Source: Begonia masoniana
Lineage: Eukaryota; Streptophyta; Magnoliopsida; Cucurbitales; Begoniaceae
Length of the DNA: 64,000 nucleotides
Direction: 5' to 3'
NCBI GenBank assembly: GCA_022432975.1
Contig: CM039515.1
Span: 22,276,923 to 22,340,922, forward strand
Shown here: one piece after another, positions 11,637-23,642 of the stretch
How the letters are laid out: each line of letters starts with the position of its first letter
How positions within the stretch are numbered: position 1 is the first letter of the stretch
The notes under the pieces: model-generated
What the model saw: the letters and a program-made list of their open reading frames with translations, nothing else
Told to the model about the DNA's origin: nothing
The model's database searches: none
Position numbers and translations under genes: made by a program

Positions 11637-12592
11637 GTAAGATTCCGTAGTTTTGGTACATTAGATTTCAATTTCTAGGATTTATGACGATTAAGGTTTC
11701 GTTTAGGATTTCGTTAAAAATGTCGATTAGGGTTCGTAATAGATAGATTTACTGTAATTATAGATATAAAGGACGTATTGAGCGTTATTGGACGAAGTTA
11801 ATAGATTCGTTTAGAAATATGAGAATTCGTGAATTTTAGGGTTTTTGGAGAAACTTGTTAATGAGGTGTTAAGCGTGGAATGCTCGATATAATGCCTCAA
11901 CGAATTGAATTAGAATTTGAGGAGATTTCTTTAGTTAAGGTTTCGTTAGTTTGGACGTTTAACGGATTTAGCTCGTATTAACGACAACCATTGTAAATTG
12001 GCTTAGGTGAACAAGGCTCACGGACGGCGCTCGATTTGCTAAGGACATCAGGTAAGTTCTCGTGACTTGCTGTGGCCGATAGGCCTACACCATATGTCGT
12101 GTTTCGTTGTCGAGGATATTTGGAGTTATGTGTGTTTATTCGCTTTGGTTGGGTAGTTTAGGGTTAGGCCTTTTATAGGTTATGCTTGTATTGTTTGATG
12201 GTATACACTTTGTATGTTTATGTTACGCTCGTATTGTCATGCATCATAGTTTTATAAACGTCATGAAAACGAATTTATACATAAAATTCATGAAAGAAAA
12301 GGAAATGTGATGACATGAAATGAGACGACTTACATGAGATGACTATGACGACTAATATGAGATGACTATGAAGACTTACATGAGATGACTAATATGAGAT
12401 GACTATGACAACTTACATGAGACGACTATATGATAAATAAAATGAATGCACGGGAACTTATGAAAAATTGCATATACATGTTCATGCATTGTCAATTACG
12501 TAGAATTTACTGAGATTTATTCTCATAGGCGTCCTTATGGTGTAGGTGACTTCGACATAGGTGAGGACGAGGTCCCTCCATCTGAGGAGTGA
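11637..12592 (+). other. Predicted spliced leader in B LTR (3 exons)
   Basis: Donor 1 CTCTAG|GTAAGA (GT 11637); acceptor 1 GGCTTAG (ends 12006); exon 2 12007-12051 (45 nt); donor 2 TCAG|GTAAGT (12052); acceptor 2 GGTGTAG (ends 12545). Exon 3 opens with GDFDIGEDEVPPSEE and stops at 12590-12592. Read through the exon 2/exon 3 join the frame stays open (exon 2 part EQGSRTALDLLRTS). No ATG occurs in the CT-rich first exon, so this is not a standard coding gene. Sites are predicted by eye. Confidence 0.5.
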
Positions 12593-13139
12593 TGCAGTTG
12601 ACGGAGGATGATTGCGGGAGTGTGCTGGAGCAGTTGAGCCGCATTTTGACCCGTGGGACTCATGGTTTGATGTTTTGAGGGTTTTTGGGAATTGTCGGGC
12701 TGATGGTTGTATAGACACATTTTAGGGTGTTTGGTACTGATAGTTGATAGGTTTATGTTTGAGTTTTTAAACGTTTTGGAAAACTCGTTTTATAAAATGT
12801 TCGATAATAGGGATATGTTAGGTTTTTAAACATAATCACGCAGTTCGTTTTTATGAAATTGGGTTATGTTTTAATTGAATTTTGAGTTGATATTTTGGGT
12901 GATTGATGAAGTGAGGAATGGATGGATTATGGGTGAGTTTATGTTGAAATATGGGGTTTAGATGTAGGTGGAATTGTGTTTATGTGTATGTAGGAGTATG
13001 AAGGAAAAATGGAAAAGAATAAAGAAGAAGAAAAGAGAAAAAAAGATGGAGGCAGAGGAGCTGCCGATCGCTCGCCAGCGATAGGCAGAGGGATCGCCAC
13101 TCCCTGGAATTTTCAGGGAGTGTGCTGATCGATCGCCAG

Positions 13140-13167
13140 CGTGAGGGGCGATCGATCGCCCCTCACG
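13140..13167. repeat. 28-bp perfect palindrome
   Basis: The half-site CGTGAGGGGCGATC is followed immediately by its exact reverse complement, with no loop. It lies in the hairpin zone of the B LTR. Another palindromic GCGATCGATCGC core follows at about 13179-13214. Confidence 0.95.
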
Positions 13168-13739
13168 ATTTTGTGATTGGCGATCGATCGCTTGAAATGG
13201 GCGATCGATCGCCCTTGGTGATTTTCGGGACAATGTCCCTTTTGCCCTCTATGCCTTCAGGTTTTATTGGTTTTACTTTATATGTTTAAGTTGTTATTTT
13301 AATTGTTTTTAATTGTTTTATAATTTGGTTTAAGTTTTGTTAAATGGTTTTAAAAGATGATTTAACAGTTTTATTTCCGATTCGATTAAAAGGTTTAAGG
13401 TATTAAGTATAAAAAAAAATATAGTATGGGAAAATAGGGTACAGTGTTTGGGTCGTCACTGTAGCGCCCCGAGTTCTCTGAACCCGGTTCGTCACACAAA
13501 ACCCGAACACGAACTAAAAACTTCATTCATAATTTAAAATTTTGCAGCGGAATTAATTTAAATAACTTAGAGTTAAACCAAAACCATTAAGTGTTTGGAT
13601 AATCGGATAAAATGTTCGAGATAAATCGACCAAAAGAAATAAAGGTTTAAATCACAAAATACTATTAAAACTCTAAAGACAACCACTTCTGCCGGTGGAA
13701 AATCAACGGAAGAAGCAGACACAGCAAGTATAAGACTCC

Positions 13740-14040
13740 TGCCGATGACGTGGAACTGAAAGACATTTCTCGGCGGGCTGCACTTACCGATGACGTCAAC
13801 ACAACTTCATCTGCCGATGACGTCAACACAATTTCATCTGCCGATGACGTCAGCACAACTTCATCTGCCGATGAAGTCAACACAACTTCATCTGCCGATG
13901 AAGTCAACATGACTGCACATACAACTTCAACTGCCGGTGAAGTCAACATGACCTCATCTGCCGATAAAGGTCATCCAACTTCTGCCGATGATAGAACCAA
14001 CGCAAGGGACAGAAACAGGATTCTGCCGATGACGTCATCC
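13740..14040. repeat. Degenerate CCGATGACGTCA repeats
   Basis: These are irregular, diverged relatives of the 27-bp unit that follows, with TGACGTCA, TGAAGTCA and TGACGTGG variants. They look like the older edge from which the homogeneous array expanded. Confidence 0.8.
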
Positions 14041-14155
14041 AAAACGACAGGACTAAACATCTACCGATAGAATTACTTCTATCAATAGCGAAATGACAAA
14101 AACATCTACCGATAGACATCTCCTTCCGGTAGGTTCAAACTACTCAACTTCTGCC

Positions 14156-15154
14156 TGACGTCAACACAATTTCATCTGCCGATGACGTCAACACAACTTC
14201 ATCTGCCGATGACGTCAACACAATTTCATCTGCCGATGACGTCAACACAATTTCATCTGCCGATGACGTCAACACAATTTCATCTGCCGATGACGTCAAC
14301 ACAATTTCATCTGCCGATGACGTCAACACAATTTCATCTGCCGATGACGTCAACACAATTTCATCTGCCGATGACGTCAACACAATTTCATCTGCCGATG
14401 ACGTCAACACAACTTCATCTGCCGATGACGTCAACACAATTTCATCTGCCGATGACGTCAACACAATTTCATCTGCCGATGACGTCAACACAACTTCATC
14501 TGCCGATGACGTCAACACAATTTCATCTGCCGATGACGTCAACACAATTTCATCTGCCGATGACGTCAACACAATTTCATCTGCCGATGACGTCAACACA
14601 ATTTCATCTGCCGATGACGTCAACACAATTTCATCTGCCGATGACGTCAACACAATTTCATCTGCCGATGACGTCAACACAATTTCATCTGCCGATGACG
14701 TCAACACAATTTCATCTGCCGATGACGTCAACACAATTTCATCTGCCGATGACGTCAACACAACTTCATCTGCCGATGACGTCAACACAACTTCATCTGC
14801 CGATGACGTCAACACAATTTCATCTGCCGATGACGTCAACACAACTTCATCTGCCGATGACGTCAACACAATTTCATCTGCCGATGACGTCAACACAATT
14901 TCATCTGCCGATGACGTCAACACAATTTCATCTGCCGATGACGTCAACACAATTTCATCTGCCGATGACGTCAACACAATTTCATCTGCCGATGACGTCA
15001 ACACAACTTCATCTGCCGATGACGTCAACACAACTTCATCTGCCGATGACGTCAACACAATTTCATCTGCCGATGACGTCAACACAATTTCATCTGCCGA
15101 TGACGTCAACACAATTTCATCTGCCGATGACGTCAACACAACTTCATCTGCCGA
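14156..15154. repeat. 27-bp array with 37 TGACGTCA motifs
   Basis: TGACGTCA starts at 14156 and recurs every 27 bp to 15128, exactly 36 periods. The unit contains ATCTGCCGATGACGTCAACA; the main variable site is C/T in ACAA[C/T]TTCAT. TGACGTCA is the palindromic CRE/C-box, a target of plant bZIP factors (TGACG is the TGA-factor core). The period is a multiple of three, so long repetitive open frames appear on both strands; they are artefacts. The array lies downstream of the predicted exon 3 in the C LTR. Confidence 0.96.
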
Positions 15155-15544
15155 TACTATCAATTCTTGCCGATAAAATGCATCTACGACAGATAACAAA
15201 ACACACCCCATCCACCGATAGATTCAGGGCGACATTCTGGCTACTCCTAATTATACAATACAACTCCATTTATGAAAAGAGTCTATTTGCCTTACTGAAA
15301 TCACTCAGAAAAGGATTCAAACCCATGTATTACTTAAATCCAACAAGTGCAATCTTCAAACCTCAGCGGAATGCCATATCAGATAGTTAAAACTCAATTT
15401 GTTCAAAACACTGAAATCACTACTGTTATGAAAACTCGATCCATCTAAAAAAAAAGCAATGATAATAAAACCTTCACTCCAACAGACATCAATTAAACTG
15501 CCCCATCAGCTGCCAGAACATTGTGTGGATGCACTCCTCCAACC

Positions 15545-15932
15545 CAACTTGTGATGACCCGGATCTGCAAGTATGGTACGATGGCTGCACGAACCGGAAC
15601 CCGGATGGCGGTACGTCCGCGCGGGCGAACCGGAAGGTGACAGGTCGTAAAAAGGGGGTCGTCACAATCCCACAGCGCTTGGGGAAGTATGTGGAAATGA
15701 CACATATGTAAAGAGACCCTCCCAACATAGCAAGACGCGTTTTGGAGCTCAATTGACAACGGATCCCATAAGAACTCCGAAGTTAAGAGGGCTTCGGCGA
15801 GAGTAATTCCAGGTTGGGTGACCTTCCGGGAAGTGCTCTCGCCAAACAAAGCCGTGAGGGGAGGATATTGGGCTGCGGCCCAATCCCCAGAGCGGACAAT
15901 ATCTTGCTGGGATAAAGGGTCGTTACACAACT
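15545..15932 (+). mobile_element. Cassandra solo LTR, TSD CAACT
   Basis: 15550-15927 (378 bp) runs from TGTGATGACCCGG to GGGTCGTTACA with CAACT on both sides. It contains a 5S rRNA-derived block and the AATCCCACA-type sequence typical of Cassandra LTRs. It is the innermost layer of the B > C > Cassandra nest. Confidence 0.95.
15733..15851 (+). rRNA. 5S rRNA-derived block in Cassandra LTR
   Basis: CGGATCCCATAAGAACTCCG (15760) and the internal promoter regions (AGTTAAGAGGGCTTCGGCGA near 15781, GGTTGGGTGACCTTCCGGGA near 15812) match plant 5S rRNA, with substitutions. It is part of a retroelement, not an rDNA unit. Whether Pol III still transcribes it is unknown. Confidence 0.85.
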
Positions 15933-17038
15933 AGCCCTCTGTGAACTCAGTAAACACACCTGCTAAAGCTTCTTCACCTACATCACAAAACTCATCTATT
16001 AGCCTAATGCTAAGCAAGTAAAGCAATAATGAAATGAAATACTGAAACATAAATTCCTAAACATGCAGTTTCTACTTTTCTCATCTCAGTTGCATGTTCA
16101 TCGTTTCTGTACAGATCCCCCTGTGAAATTGGGAGTTGGATCATTTCTCCCAAAGTATAAATATCCACTGGCTCGTTAAGGGTTGGATTAATTCCCCTAA
16201 CAGCAAATCTAATACTCATAACTGTTCAGATCCCCCTGTAGGATTGGGAAGTGGATCACTTTCCCTAAAACCTCAATCCACTGGCTCATTAAGGGTTGGA
16301 TTAATTCCCTTAATAGCAAATCTGCTTCTCGTACTGTTTCAATCTGTTCATTCCTTGCCGATTCAAAACATGTAAATTCATTTTCGTACATTTCAAAATA
16401 TGATGCATGACAACTGGAAATAAACACACAACATACATAAATCCTACTGTTTTGTGATGTAGGCCCGAAGGCACAAACAAGCTCTACTTACCTGGTCTCC
16501 TGGAAATCGCTCGGTTTCAACTACTTGAAAGCCCTGTTCACCTAGTGTCATAAACAGAACACTAATCAGAACTTCACTAAATCTCATCCCACACCATTCA
16601 CAAATCTAAGGAGCTAGCTTAGAACTTCGGGCCATCGCACATTCTTGGTTCAGCACTAAACTCGAACTCAGCTCACTCTCAGCATTCACCAAGTTACACA
16701 CGCAATGCACTCCCGCTATCTACTTACTATAATATCAAGAAGATGAATGGAAAACTTACCTAGGTCGAAGGTGAATCGTGCGAGGAAGATCGCCTAGAGA
16801 GCTCGTCTGCCTGAGCTGAAACCCGAAGAGGAAATGGTATGAAATGGTGGCGGCTACAGTGCATTAAACCCAACCCTCTTCCCTTAAATACGTTATCCAC
16901 TCTTTGAAAATTGTAATTTACTCTAGTGCCCTTGCCAAGTTATTTAATAACCCTACTTAATTTATTGACTAATCAAGTGTATCTTATTAATAATAAAAGA
17001 GCTGGTTCGATAGAACCGGGTGCTACAGTCACATCTCT

Positions 17039-17480
17039 CCTCCCTCGCCCTTCTCTTTTCTCTTGTAGCACTTTTATGGCGTCGCAGTGGGGATTGATAG
17101 TGCCGTTACCTGATTTCACTTAATTCGCAAAGCCATGTCTTTGCAGTGTCCTTCTTCTTTCCGTCTCTAGAGAGGTCGAGAGAGAGATTGATGGAATTTA
17201 ACAAAAAATGTAACTATGCTAACAAAATTGTTATTGTGAATAATGTGTCCAACAAGCAAATCTTATGAACATTTTTATTGCTATAATTATTAATTAAATT
17301 TTATGATTAACTTTTATGTTTGTATTCTTCGATATACTTTATAAATTCAAGGAAAAACCCTTGATTATTTGTGTAATTTTAAATTTACATATATGTTGAT
17401 ATATGTGGGATTAAATAAAGTATAGGATTTTCAAATTAATAAAGCTATAAATACATTTCACTTCATTGAAAACGTATAGT
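17039..17480. other. Older AT-rich DNA, nothing recognised
   Basis: This continues the non-LTR sequence interrupted at 11066. The first 130 bp are CT-rich, the rest AT-rich. I found no gene, RNA or element end before the LTR start at 17481. Confidence 0.4.
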
Positions 17481-18339
17481 TGTAACACCCAGCATTTTCG
17501 GTCATGTAATTATCCCAAAATTCACTGAACAGAGTTAAATCACTATTAATGTTATGATTAGTTTATTGGGATTTGGACGCCGTGGTTTTCAGGTTTCTGC
17601 TCATTGAGGGTATTTTTGTGAATTTAAGTCCGTTTCGCGAGCGGGAAGTTTTGTTGGAATCCCGCGGATTTGTTTAGGATGGTTAGTAAATAAGAAAAAT
17701 TACGAGGATCTAAAACGACGGGTGTCGCTTGTTTTGTGAGAAAATTAGGTTTAGTAGCCAAATTGTAAATAAGGTTGATTTTAATTAATATATATATAGA
17801 AAAGAAATTCAAAACCTCACAAAACCCCTACCCCCACGATTCTTCAGCCGCCTCTCCCTTTTCTTCCTCCTGCGATTCCTTCCCTCTCCCAACGTCTTCC
17901 TCTTCGCCAGCCACGAATCTTCCTCCTCCGAAGATCTCTTCAATTTTTCTCTTGCGTTTACTGCCCTAGGTAAGATTTAAATAGATTATGCATTGAATTT
18001 TCAATTAGGAATTTATATAGGTTAAGGTTTGAAATCCTGAAGCTTGGAAAATGCTAGAGTGACGTTAGAGTTTATGGATTTAGCATATTAATGACATTAA
18101 TGATAGGATTTTGGATACGGTCGGTGTTTAGGTTGAGAATCTAATATTGGTTTGAATCTGGTGGTTATTGTACACAAATGCCATTAATGCTATTGGAGAT
18201 TATTACGAACTCAAGGTGTTCGATGAAATGGCCAAATAGGATAAGTTGAATTTTAGAAGGTTACCTTAGTTAGGAACTTAGCTAGTTTTGAATTCGGATT
18301 TATATATGATTGATTTTTAACAATGAAATGTGAAATGTC
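17481..18339 (+). mobile_element. 5' part of a family-D-like LTR
   Basis: Begins TGTAACACCCAGCATTTTCG after ATAGT. It has the D-type GTTTCGCGAGCGGGAAG stretch, a TATATATA box near 17786, a CT-rich leader and donor CCCTAG|GTAAGA (about 17970). It is cut at 18339 by a C LTR. Its right part is not found in the window. Confidence 0.7.
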
Positions 18340-19419
18340 TGTAGCAACCGGTAATTGTCAGTCTTGATTTTTAATAGTATCATTTTGTGACTTTTATTTT
18401 TATAGAATTAAGTAAATTTGATTGGTTGCTTAAATAGGTTAAAGTTGGTTAGTCAAGGGCATAAGTGTAATTGTGGAGCAAGTGTTATAAATGGAGGGTT
18501 TAATGAAGGTTTAGCCGCCACTATTTCTCATTTCCTCGTTCGACATTCAGCTCAACTTAGCAGAGCATATTCCTCTCAACAATTTTCCCTCCGATTTCTT
18601 CAATCTAGGTGAGTTTTATTTCAATTTTCTTGCTGTTTAGTGATTATAGATGATAGGGGAGCTTGTAGAAGCGTATTTTGGGAATGCGGTGAGTAAGAGT
18701 GAGTTCGGGTCTTTGCGATGAATCGGGAATGCCCGAAGAACACAGCTCCCGAATAGCCTCCTTAGACTTCTGAATAGTTTAGAATGAGATTTAGTGAAGA
18801 TCTAATCGATACTCTATTTATGGTTTTAGGTTTGAGTAAACTCCCGAAGTAGCCTTCCACCAAACATTTCTAGGAAGCCAGGTAAGTAGAATATGTGTGT
18901 GCCTTCGGGCCTACATCACAAAATAGTAGGATTTATGCTTGTTTTGTATGTTTTCAGTATGTCATGCATCATGTTTATGAAAGAACAAGAAAAAGAATTT
19001 ACACGTAATGACATGGTAAGGCATGAGTAGTTTGAATCAGACAAACTATTAAGGGAACTAATCCACCCCTTAATCGAGTAGAGGATGTAGACTTTGGGAA
19101 ATTTGATCCACTTCCCATCGAAGGAGGGATCAGATCAGCTATTAAAGGAACTAATCCGCCCCTTAATCGAGTAGAGGATGTAGACCTTGGGAAATTGATC
19201 CACCTCCCATTGTACAGAGGGATCAACATAAAACGAATACAACTGAGTCGTGAAAGTAGAAACTGCATGATTAAGTTTTATGTTTCAGTACTTCATTTCA
19301 TTTTACTCTACTTATTTAGCATTAGGCTAATAGATGAGTTTTGTGATGTAGGTGCTGAGGTTTCAATAGGTGAGTTCTCTGAGTTTACAGAAGGATAGAC
19401 GAAGTTGATGGATCACATC
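18340..19419 (+). mobile_element. 5' part of a family-C LTR
   Basis: Begins TGTAGCAACCGG and follows the C LTR sequence through promoter, leader and exon 3. It is cut at 19419/19420 by a B-family LTR end. A direct repeat of about 94 bp (two copies, about 19045-19230) lies in predicted intron 2 and is paralleled by a 96-bp repeat in the C LTR at 35671-35862. Confidence 0.8.
18486..19398 (+). other. Predicted spliced leader in C LTR (3 exons)
   Basis: TATAAATGG 18486; donor 1 TCTAG|GTGAGT (18609); acceptor 1 GGTTTTAG (ends 18829); exon 2 18830-18881 (52 nt); donor 2 CCAG|GTAAGT (18882); CATGCATCATG 18963-18973; acceptor TGATGTAG (ends 19351). Exon 3 opens with GAEVSIGEFSEFTEG and stops at 19396-19398. 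Exon 2 has a stop in the exon-3 frame in this copy; the C copy at 35049 is open there. Confidence 0.5.
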
Positions 19420-19695
19420 TGTCACGACCCTAATATTGTACCCATTTTCCCGTAATATATATTTTTTTATCCCTATACTTTAAATAAACTCTAGGCGGAA
19501 TTTAAATCGAAATCAAAGTTCGTTTAAAACAAATGTTAAAGAAATTTAAATAAACAATTGAATAAACAATTAAAATCATTTAATTAATTATAAACAGGCG
19601 CAGGGGTAAAAAGAGGATTTCTCCTCGGCTTACCATGGGCGATCGATCGCTGGCAGCGATTGATCACCCAGCGATCGATCGCAGGTAGCAATTGC
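19420..19695 (-). mobile_element. Family-B LTR fragment (3' end)
   Basis: The left end TGTCACGACCCTAATATTG is the 3' end of a minus-strand B LTR, with hairpin-zone sequence up to the break. It diverges clearly from the LTRs of E3, so it belongs to a different copy. At about 19695 it is joined directly to a truncated gag-protease boundary on the minus strand. Confidence 0.7.
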
Positions 19696-20756
19696 TGCCA
19701 GATCATAATTGTACCTGTTATGACTGTATGCTGCACGGCTTCCTCATCCTCCATCATTGCATAGACTCTAGGTGCTACCCTTGCACGGTTCGGATCTGGC
19801 GGCATGGGGCAGTCTCTGACTATATGTCCAACCTTATCACATCTGAAACAGCGGCCAAAACGCAACTTGCATTCGCCGGGATGGTTCTTCTTACAGGTGG
19901 GGCATAGGGGTGCCAGAGGCCTCTTCCCTTTTCCTTGGTCATCATTCTGGTTGAGGGGTCTCTTTATTCCTTGTTGTTGTTGCTGTGGTCCCCTGTTCTG
20001 TTGTGGCTGCCAACCTTTGTTCTGACGTGGTGGCAGCTGAGTGTCCTTTGTGAGTTTTCTTGGCTGCTCACGCTGTGTATATGTTGTTATTTCTGCTTCT
20101 TCCAGCTCCAAGGCCTTAGCCGTCACCTCACCATAGGATACATTGTGTATTCCAGCAGTCTTTACTTTCACATACAGACTCGGCTTCAGCCCTTGAACAA
20201 ATTGATAAATCTTGTCCTCATCATCCTCAATCATACGGGGAGCAAACCGTGATAAAGCATCAAATTTGCATATATAATCCGTCACAGAGCCAGTTTGTCG
20301 CTGATTCATGAACTCCTTCTTCTTGTTGGCCCGAACAGTTCTATTGAAGTACTTGTCAAAGAAAGCAGACTTGAACATCTCCCAGGTCATGGCTTCGGCA
20401 TTAGCGGTGTTCTGGATCGAGTCCCACCAATGCCTCGCACTTAACTCCAAATGAAAGACAGCATAGGTGACCTTATCCCCTTCTTCAACCTTTGCGTACT
20501 TAAACATGTCTTCTATCTTCCGAATCCACTCCTCAGCATAGATAGGATCTGAAACATGTCCATTAAACACCGGGGGTCGAAGCCGGTTGAAACGCTCACC
20601 CACATGATCATGAGTTGCATTACTACTAGAGTTGCCTTGTTCCTCCCTAGCAGTCATCAGTCGTTCTATCTGGTGAGATTGGCGCATGACTAACTCGGTC
20701 AAGTGAGCAATAGCATTGCTATCCTCATTGGTCTTTCTCTGCTGACCTCTAACCAT
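19696..20756 (-). pseudogene. gag fragment of element E5
   Basis: Gag starts at ATG 20756 (MVRGQQRKTNED), in the position used by the gag of E2; an upstream in-frame ATG at 20819 is probably untranslated leader. The frame is open for about 350 codons: a coiled-coil-prone N-terminus, the retrotransposon gag core (EEWIRKIEDMFKYAKV and HLELSARHWWDSIQ), a Q-rich linker and a CCHC zinc knuckle (CFRCDKVGHIVRDC). It breaks at about 19696, a few residues after HTVITGTIMI and just before the protease active site; the rest is read through into LTR sequence until a stop at 19584. Pol and the 3' LTR are missing, so this copy cannot move by itself. Despite that, the gag frame has no internal stop, which suggests a young insertion. 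Confidence 0.85.
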
Positions 20757-20903
20757 TTTGGGATTCCTAGACAAATCATTACAGATATATCTTAACTTAA
20801 TGACATATACTGAAATCATAAATACTTACAGTTGTTGGAGTGTGCTCATGTGATAGTCAGTACTGGAAGGCAGTCTGCAGAATCGGTTTTAGAACCCGAT
20901 TTT

Positions 20904-20915
20904 GCTCTGATACCA
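20904..20915 (-). promoter_or_regulatory. Primer-binding site of E5
   Basis: Read on the minus strand it is TGGTATCAGAGC, complementary to the 3' end of initiator tRNA-Met, 4 nt inside the 5' LTR end. Confidence 0.9.
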
Positions 20916-20919
20916 TAAT

Positions 20920-23642
20920 TGTAACGACCCGGGGAGGATCGCCACGAAATTCTTGACTTTACATAAACATTAATTCATATTTGAACTCCTTTCTCCTTCT
21001 CTGTTTTTTTTTTAATAACAGTATACCTAACAGGCTTAAAGACTTCAACTTAATGGATAGAAAATTAGTCCCTCGTACATGCTTCCAATCGACGTACAAG
21101 TTGCATGGGTCTGCATGCAATAACCGATAGACACCGCGTCTTTCGGATGGCACGAGCACCCCACATGACTCATTTAAACACCTATCGGCTGATGCGAATA
21201 CCCGCATCGATCGACGATCACGTGCATCTCGTGTGACCAATTTAAAACATCCACCGATAGACATGTGAGATTCACGTATTCATCTAAGACATCTTCCAAT
21301 AGCTTACAAGCTCTATATCATCCGATCACTAAACGACAAGTTATCACTTACATCATCCGGCGAGGAAATATACTTCATCTTCTGGTGAAATAGGGAAACA
21401 TCATCCGATGGACATGTGCTCCCCACGTGCATAATTAAAACATGACCCGGTCACTAAACGACAAGGAAACCCTCACATCGTCCGATGGCTAAACACTCTA
21501 CATCTGCCAATCGCTAGACGACAAAATGACACTTTCATCATCCGATGGCTAACACTCTACATCTGCCGATCGCTAGACGACAAAATAGCACTTTCATCAT
21601 CCGATGGCTAACACTCTACATCTGCCGATCGCTAGATGACAAAATAGCACTTTCATCATCCGATGGCTAAACACTCTACATCTGCCGATGAAGAATCATA
21701 CTACATCTTCCGTTGACGTCATCCGGAAGACTCAATCGTTCAATTCCTATCATTTGACATCTGCCGATGACGTCAGCCGGATGAATGCCTCATCCAGCTT
21801 CTATCTTATGGCAGTAAAACACTATAATCATCAAACAACCTCATCCAACAGAAAATACTACGACTCACCCAAATCTTACCCTGGGAATTATAAACCCTAA
21901 CGAGTGAAAACCATATCCCATACAAGATACACATAGCGGAAGGCTTAAGCAAAACAGACCATTCAATGATCCTTAAAATCGTTAATAGACTCTGAAGTCA
22001 AACCATTAAAAATCCGAATCTCATTGTTATAAGAAAACTCTATTCTACTTAGTCATCTGTTTATCATAAACTTCTCTGACTTACTATGGGTATAACCAGG
22101 GAACTTGATCGCCTATCCGGCCTTCACTGTCACACTGAGTATCCTCCAGCAACCAAGCTTAGACATCCTCATTAATCTTGAGTTCCTCACCTGAAAACTC
22201 GTCACCTACATCATAAGGTTTAAACTATAAGCCTAATGCTTAGTAAGGAATGCAACACTAACATGGATGCATGAATGCATAATTTGGGAAAATCATATGC
22301 TCATAAGTCTTTTCTTGTTCATGTCTTTGCTCATAATCATAATTCATAATCATGGATCATATTTATCGTTCATAATCATTGATCATATTAATCACTCATA
22401 ATCATTGATCATATTCGTCATTCATAGTCATTGATCATATTCATCATTCATAGTCTTTGTTCACATTCTTTGTTTAGGTTGTGTGGATCAAGAGAGGATT
22501 TGTGCCGGTAAAGGGGGTTCGACAGTGAGTTTGATCTTGTTCCCTACTGCGGGTCGTATTCATATGTCCTTCTTTGGACTGTGACATACGCCGAACAGCC
22601 CCCAACCCTCACTTAGTCCACGTTACATAAATCTTATACATATACATATATACATACTTATCTTGTTCATGGAAAACATGCGTTAAAACATTTTCTTATG
22701 CTTGAGAAACATTCATGATGCATGAACATGAGAGCTTTTAACTCATCAAACTATGACAAGGATCATACCAGAGCAGACAACTTCACATTCACTAACAGGT
22801 CATCACATGGTGTAACTTGCAACATACATAAATCCTTCAAGTGCAGACAAGCTCATAATTATAAGGTAAACATTAGACATCTCAACCTAGTACTCCCACG
22901 ATGTAGGGCTCTATTAGCCAGAAATCTTAATACATTCACTTACCTGGTCTCCTTAGCACTTGAACTCCTTTCTCTTCAAACTTCTTCACCTAAACATTTA
23001 CATTACAGTAGTTAAAACAAAATCCTAATACTCTACTCATAGATCATCCTAGGATCTATTAACTAAAGTCATTCCCGAATCCTTGGTTTGATACACTGTG
23101 CAAAATCTGAAATCCAAAATAAAACAAACAGGTTCCACTATCGATTATATCTGAGTTGATTACTTAAAATGTCCAGAATCGATTCGGGTTGACATTACTA
23201 CTCTCGGATTCTAAAATGTTCTAATACTATTCGGCCATTGATAAAATCCGAGTTCAAATGCCGAGCTGAAAACAGAGCTCCAAACACTAACAGATAACTA
23301 CATTGTCCATTTAATACCTCGGGTGCGGATTCGCAGAGGATTGCGGGCTAGAAATCGGTCGTCGGCGAGGAAGACACTGATAGCAGAGAGCGGGGCTTGG
23401 GAGGGAAGAAATCGCCGAGAGTAGGGGAATGTCGGCTACAGTGGGTTGAGTGAAATTAAAACATTTCCTTTTTCTTTATATATCGGTCATCACCCTCCAT
23501 TATTACAACTTTGCCACCCAACCTAGTTTAATTCCACATGAAATTAATTATTCTTGGTATAAGTCCAAAACTGTAAAGATTAAATATTCATGACCGATAA
23601 TACAGTTAGGAAAATCACCTGGCCGTTAACTCGTGTGTCACA
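20920..23642 (-). mobile_element. 5' LTR of E5, family A
   Basis: Minus-strand A LTR of about 2.7 kb. The inner end TGTAACGACCCGGGG adjoins the PBS; the outer end is a mutated GTTAACTCGTGTGTCACA (others have CTCGGGTGTTACA). It carries 59-bp repeats at 21475-21690, 26-bp repeats near 22320-22470, exon 3 (acidic frame EFSGEELKINEDV) near 22150-22205 and exon 2 near 22950-22990. It interrupts the hairpin zone of the left LTR of E3. Confidence 0.88.
21475..21690. repeat. 59-bp tandem repeat, about 3.6 copies
   Basis: Reverse-orientation copies of the unit at 4793-5185, with CATCTGCCGATCGCTAG and CATCATCCGATGGCTAA. Confidence 0.9.

Larger units (their letters stand above)
13455..17032 (-). mobile_element. 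Nested solo LTR, family C, TSD GTCAC
   Basis: The LTR is 13460-17027, reading TGTAGCGCCCCGAG at the left and GGGTGCTACA at the right. By its leader signals it is on the minus strand. GTCAC flanks it at 13455-13459 and 17028-17032. It contains a large 27-bp array and a Cassandra solo LTR (15550-15927). Leader parts on the minus strand are exon 2 at about 16492-16541 (donor GTAAGT to its left) and exon 3 just left of the acceptor at about 15975, whose acidic frame ends in EFTEG. Confidence 0.93.
11067..17038 (+). mobile_element. Solo LTR, family B, carrying two nested layers
   Basis: The outer LTR is 11072-17033, beginning TGTAACACCCAAC. Its last base pairs follow the nested C LTR: GGGTC-GTCAC, nested element, duplicated GTCAC, then the final A. 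The outer duplication TCTCT is at 11067-11071 and 17034-17038. Without the nested C LTR the B LTR is about 2.4 kb. The exact recovery of its last base and its TSD beyond a 3.6-kb insertion makes the nesting order secure. Confidence 0.93.

Noticed and set aside
14144..15390. Open frames of 355 and 402 codons on both strands
   Set aside because: They are created by the 27-bp repeat, whose period is divisible by three; the translations are pure repeats on both strands.
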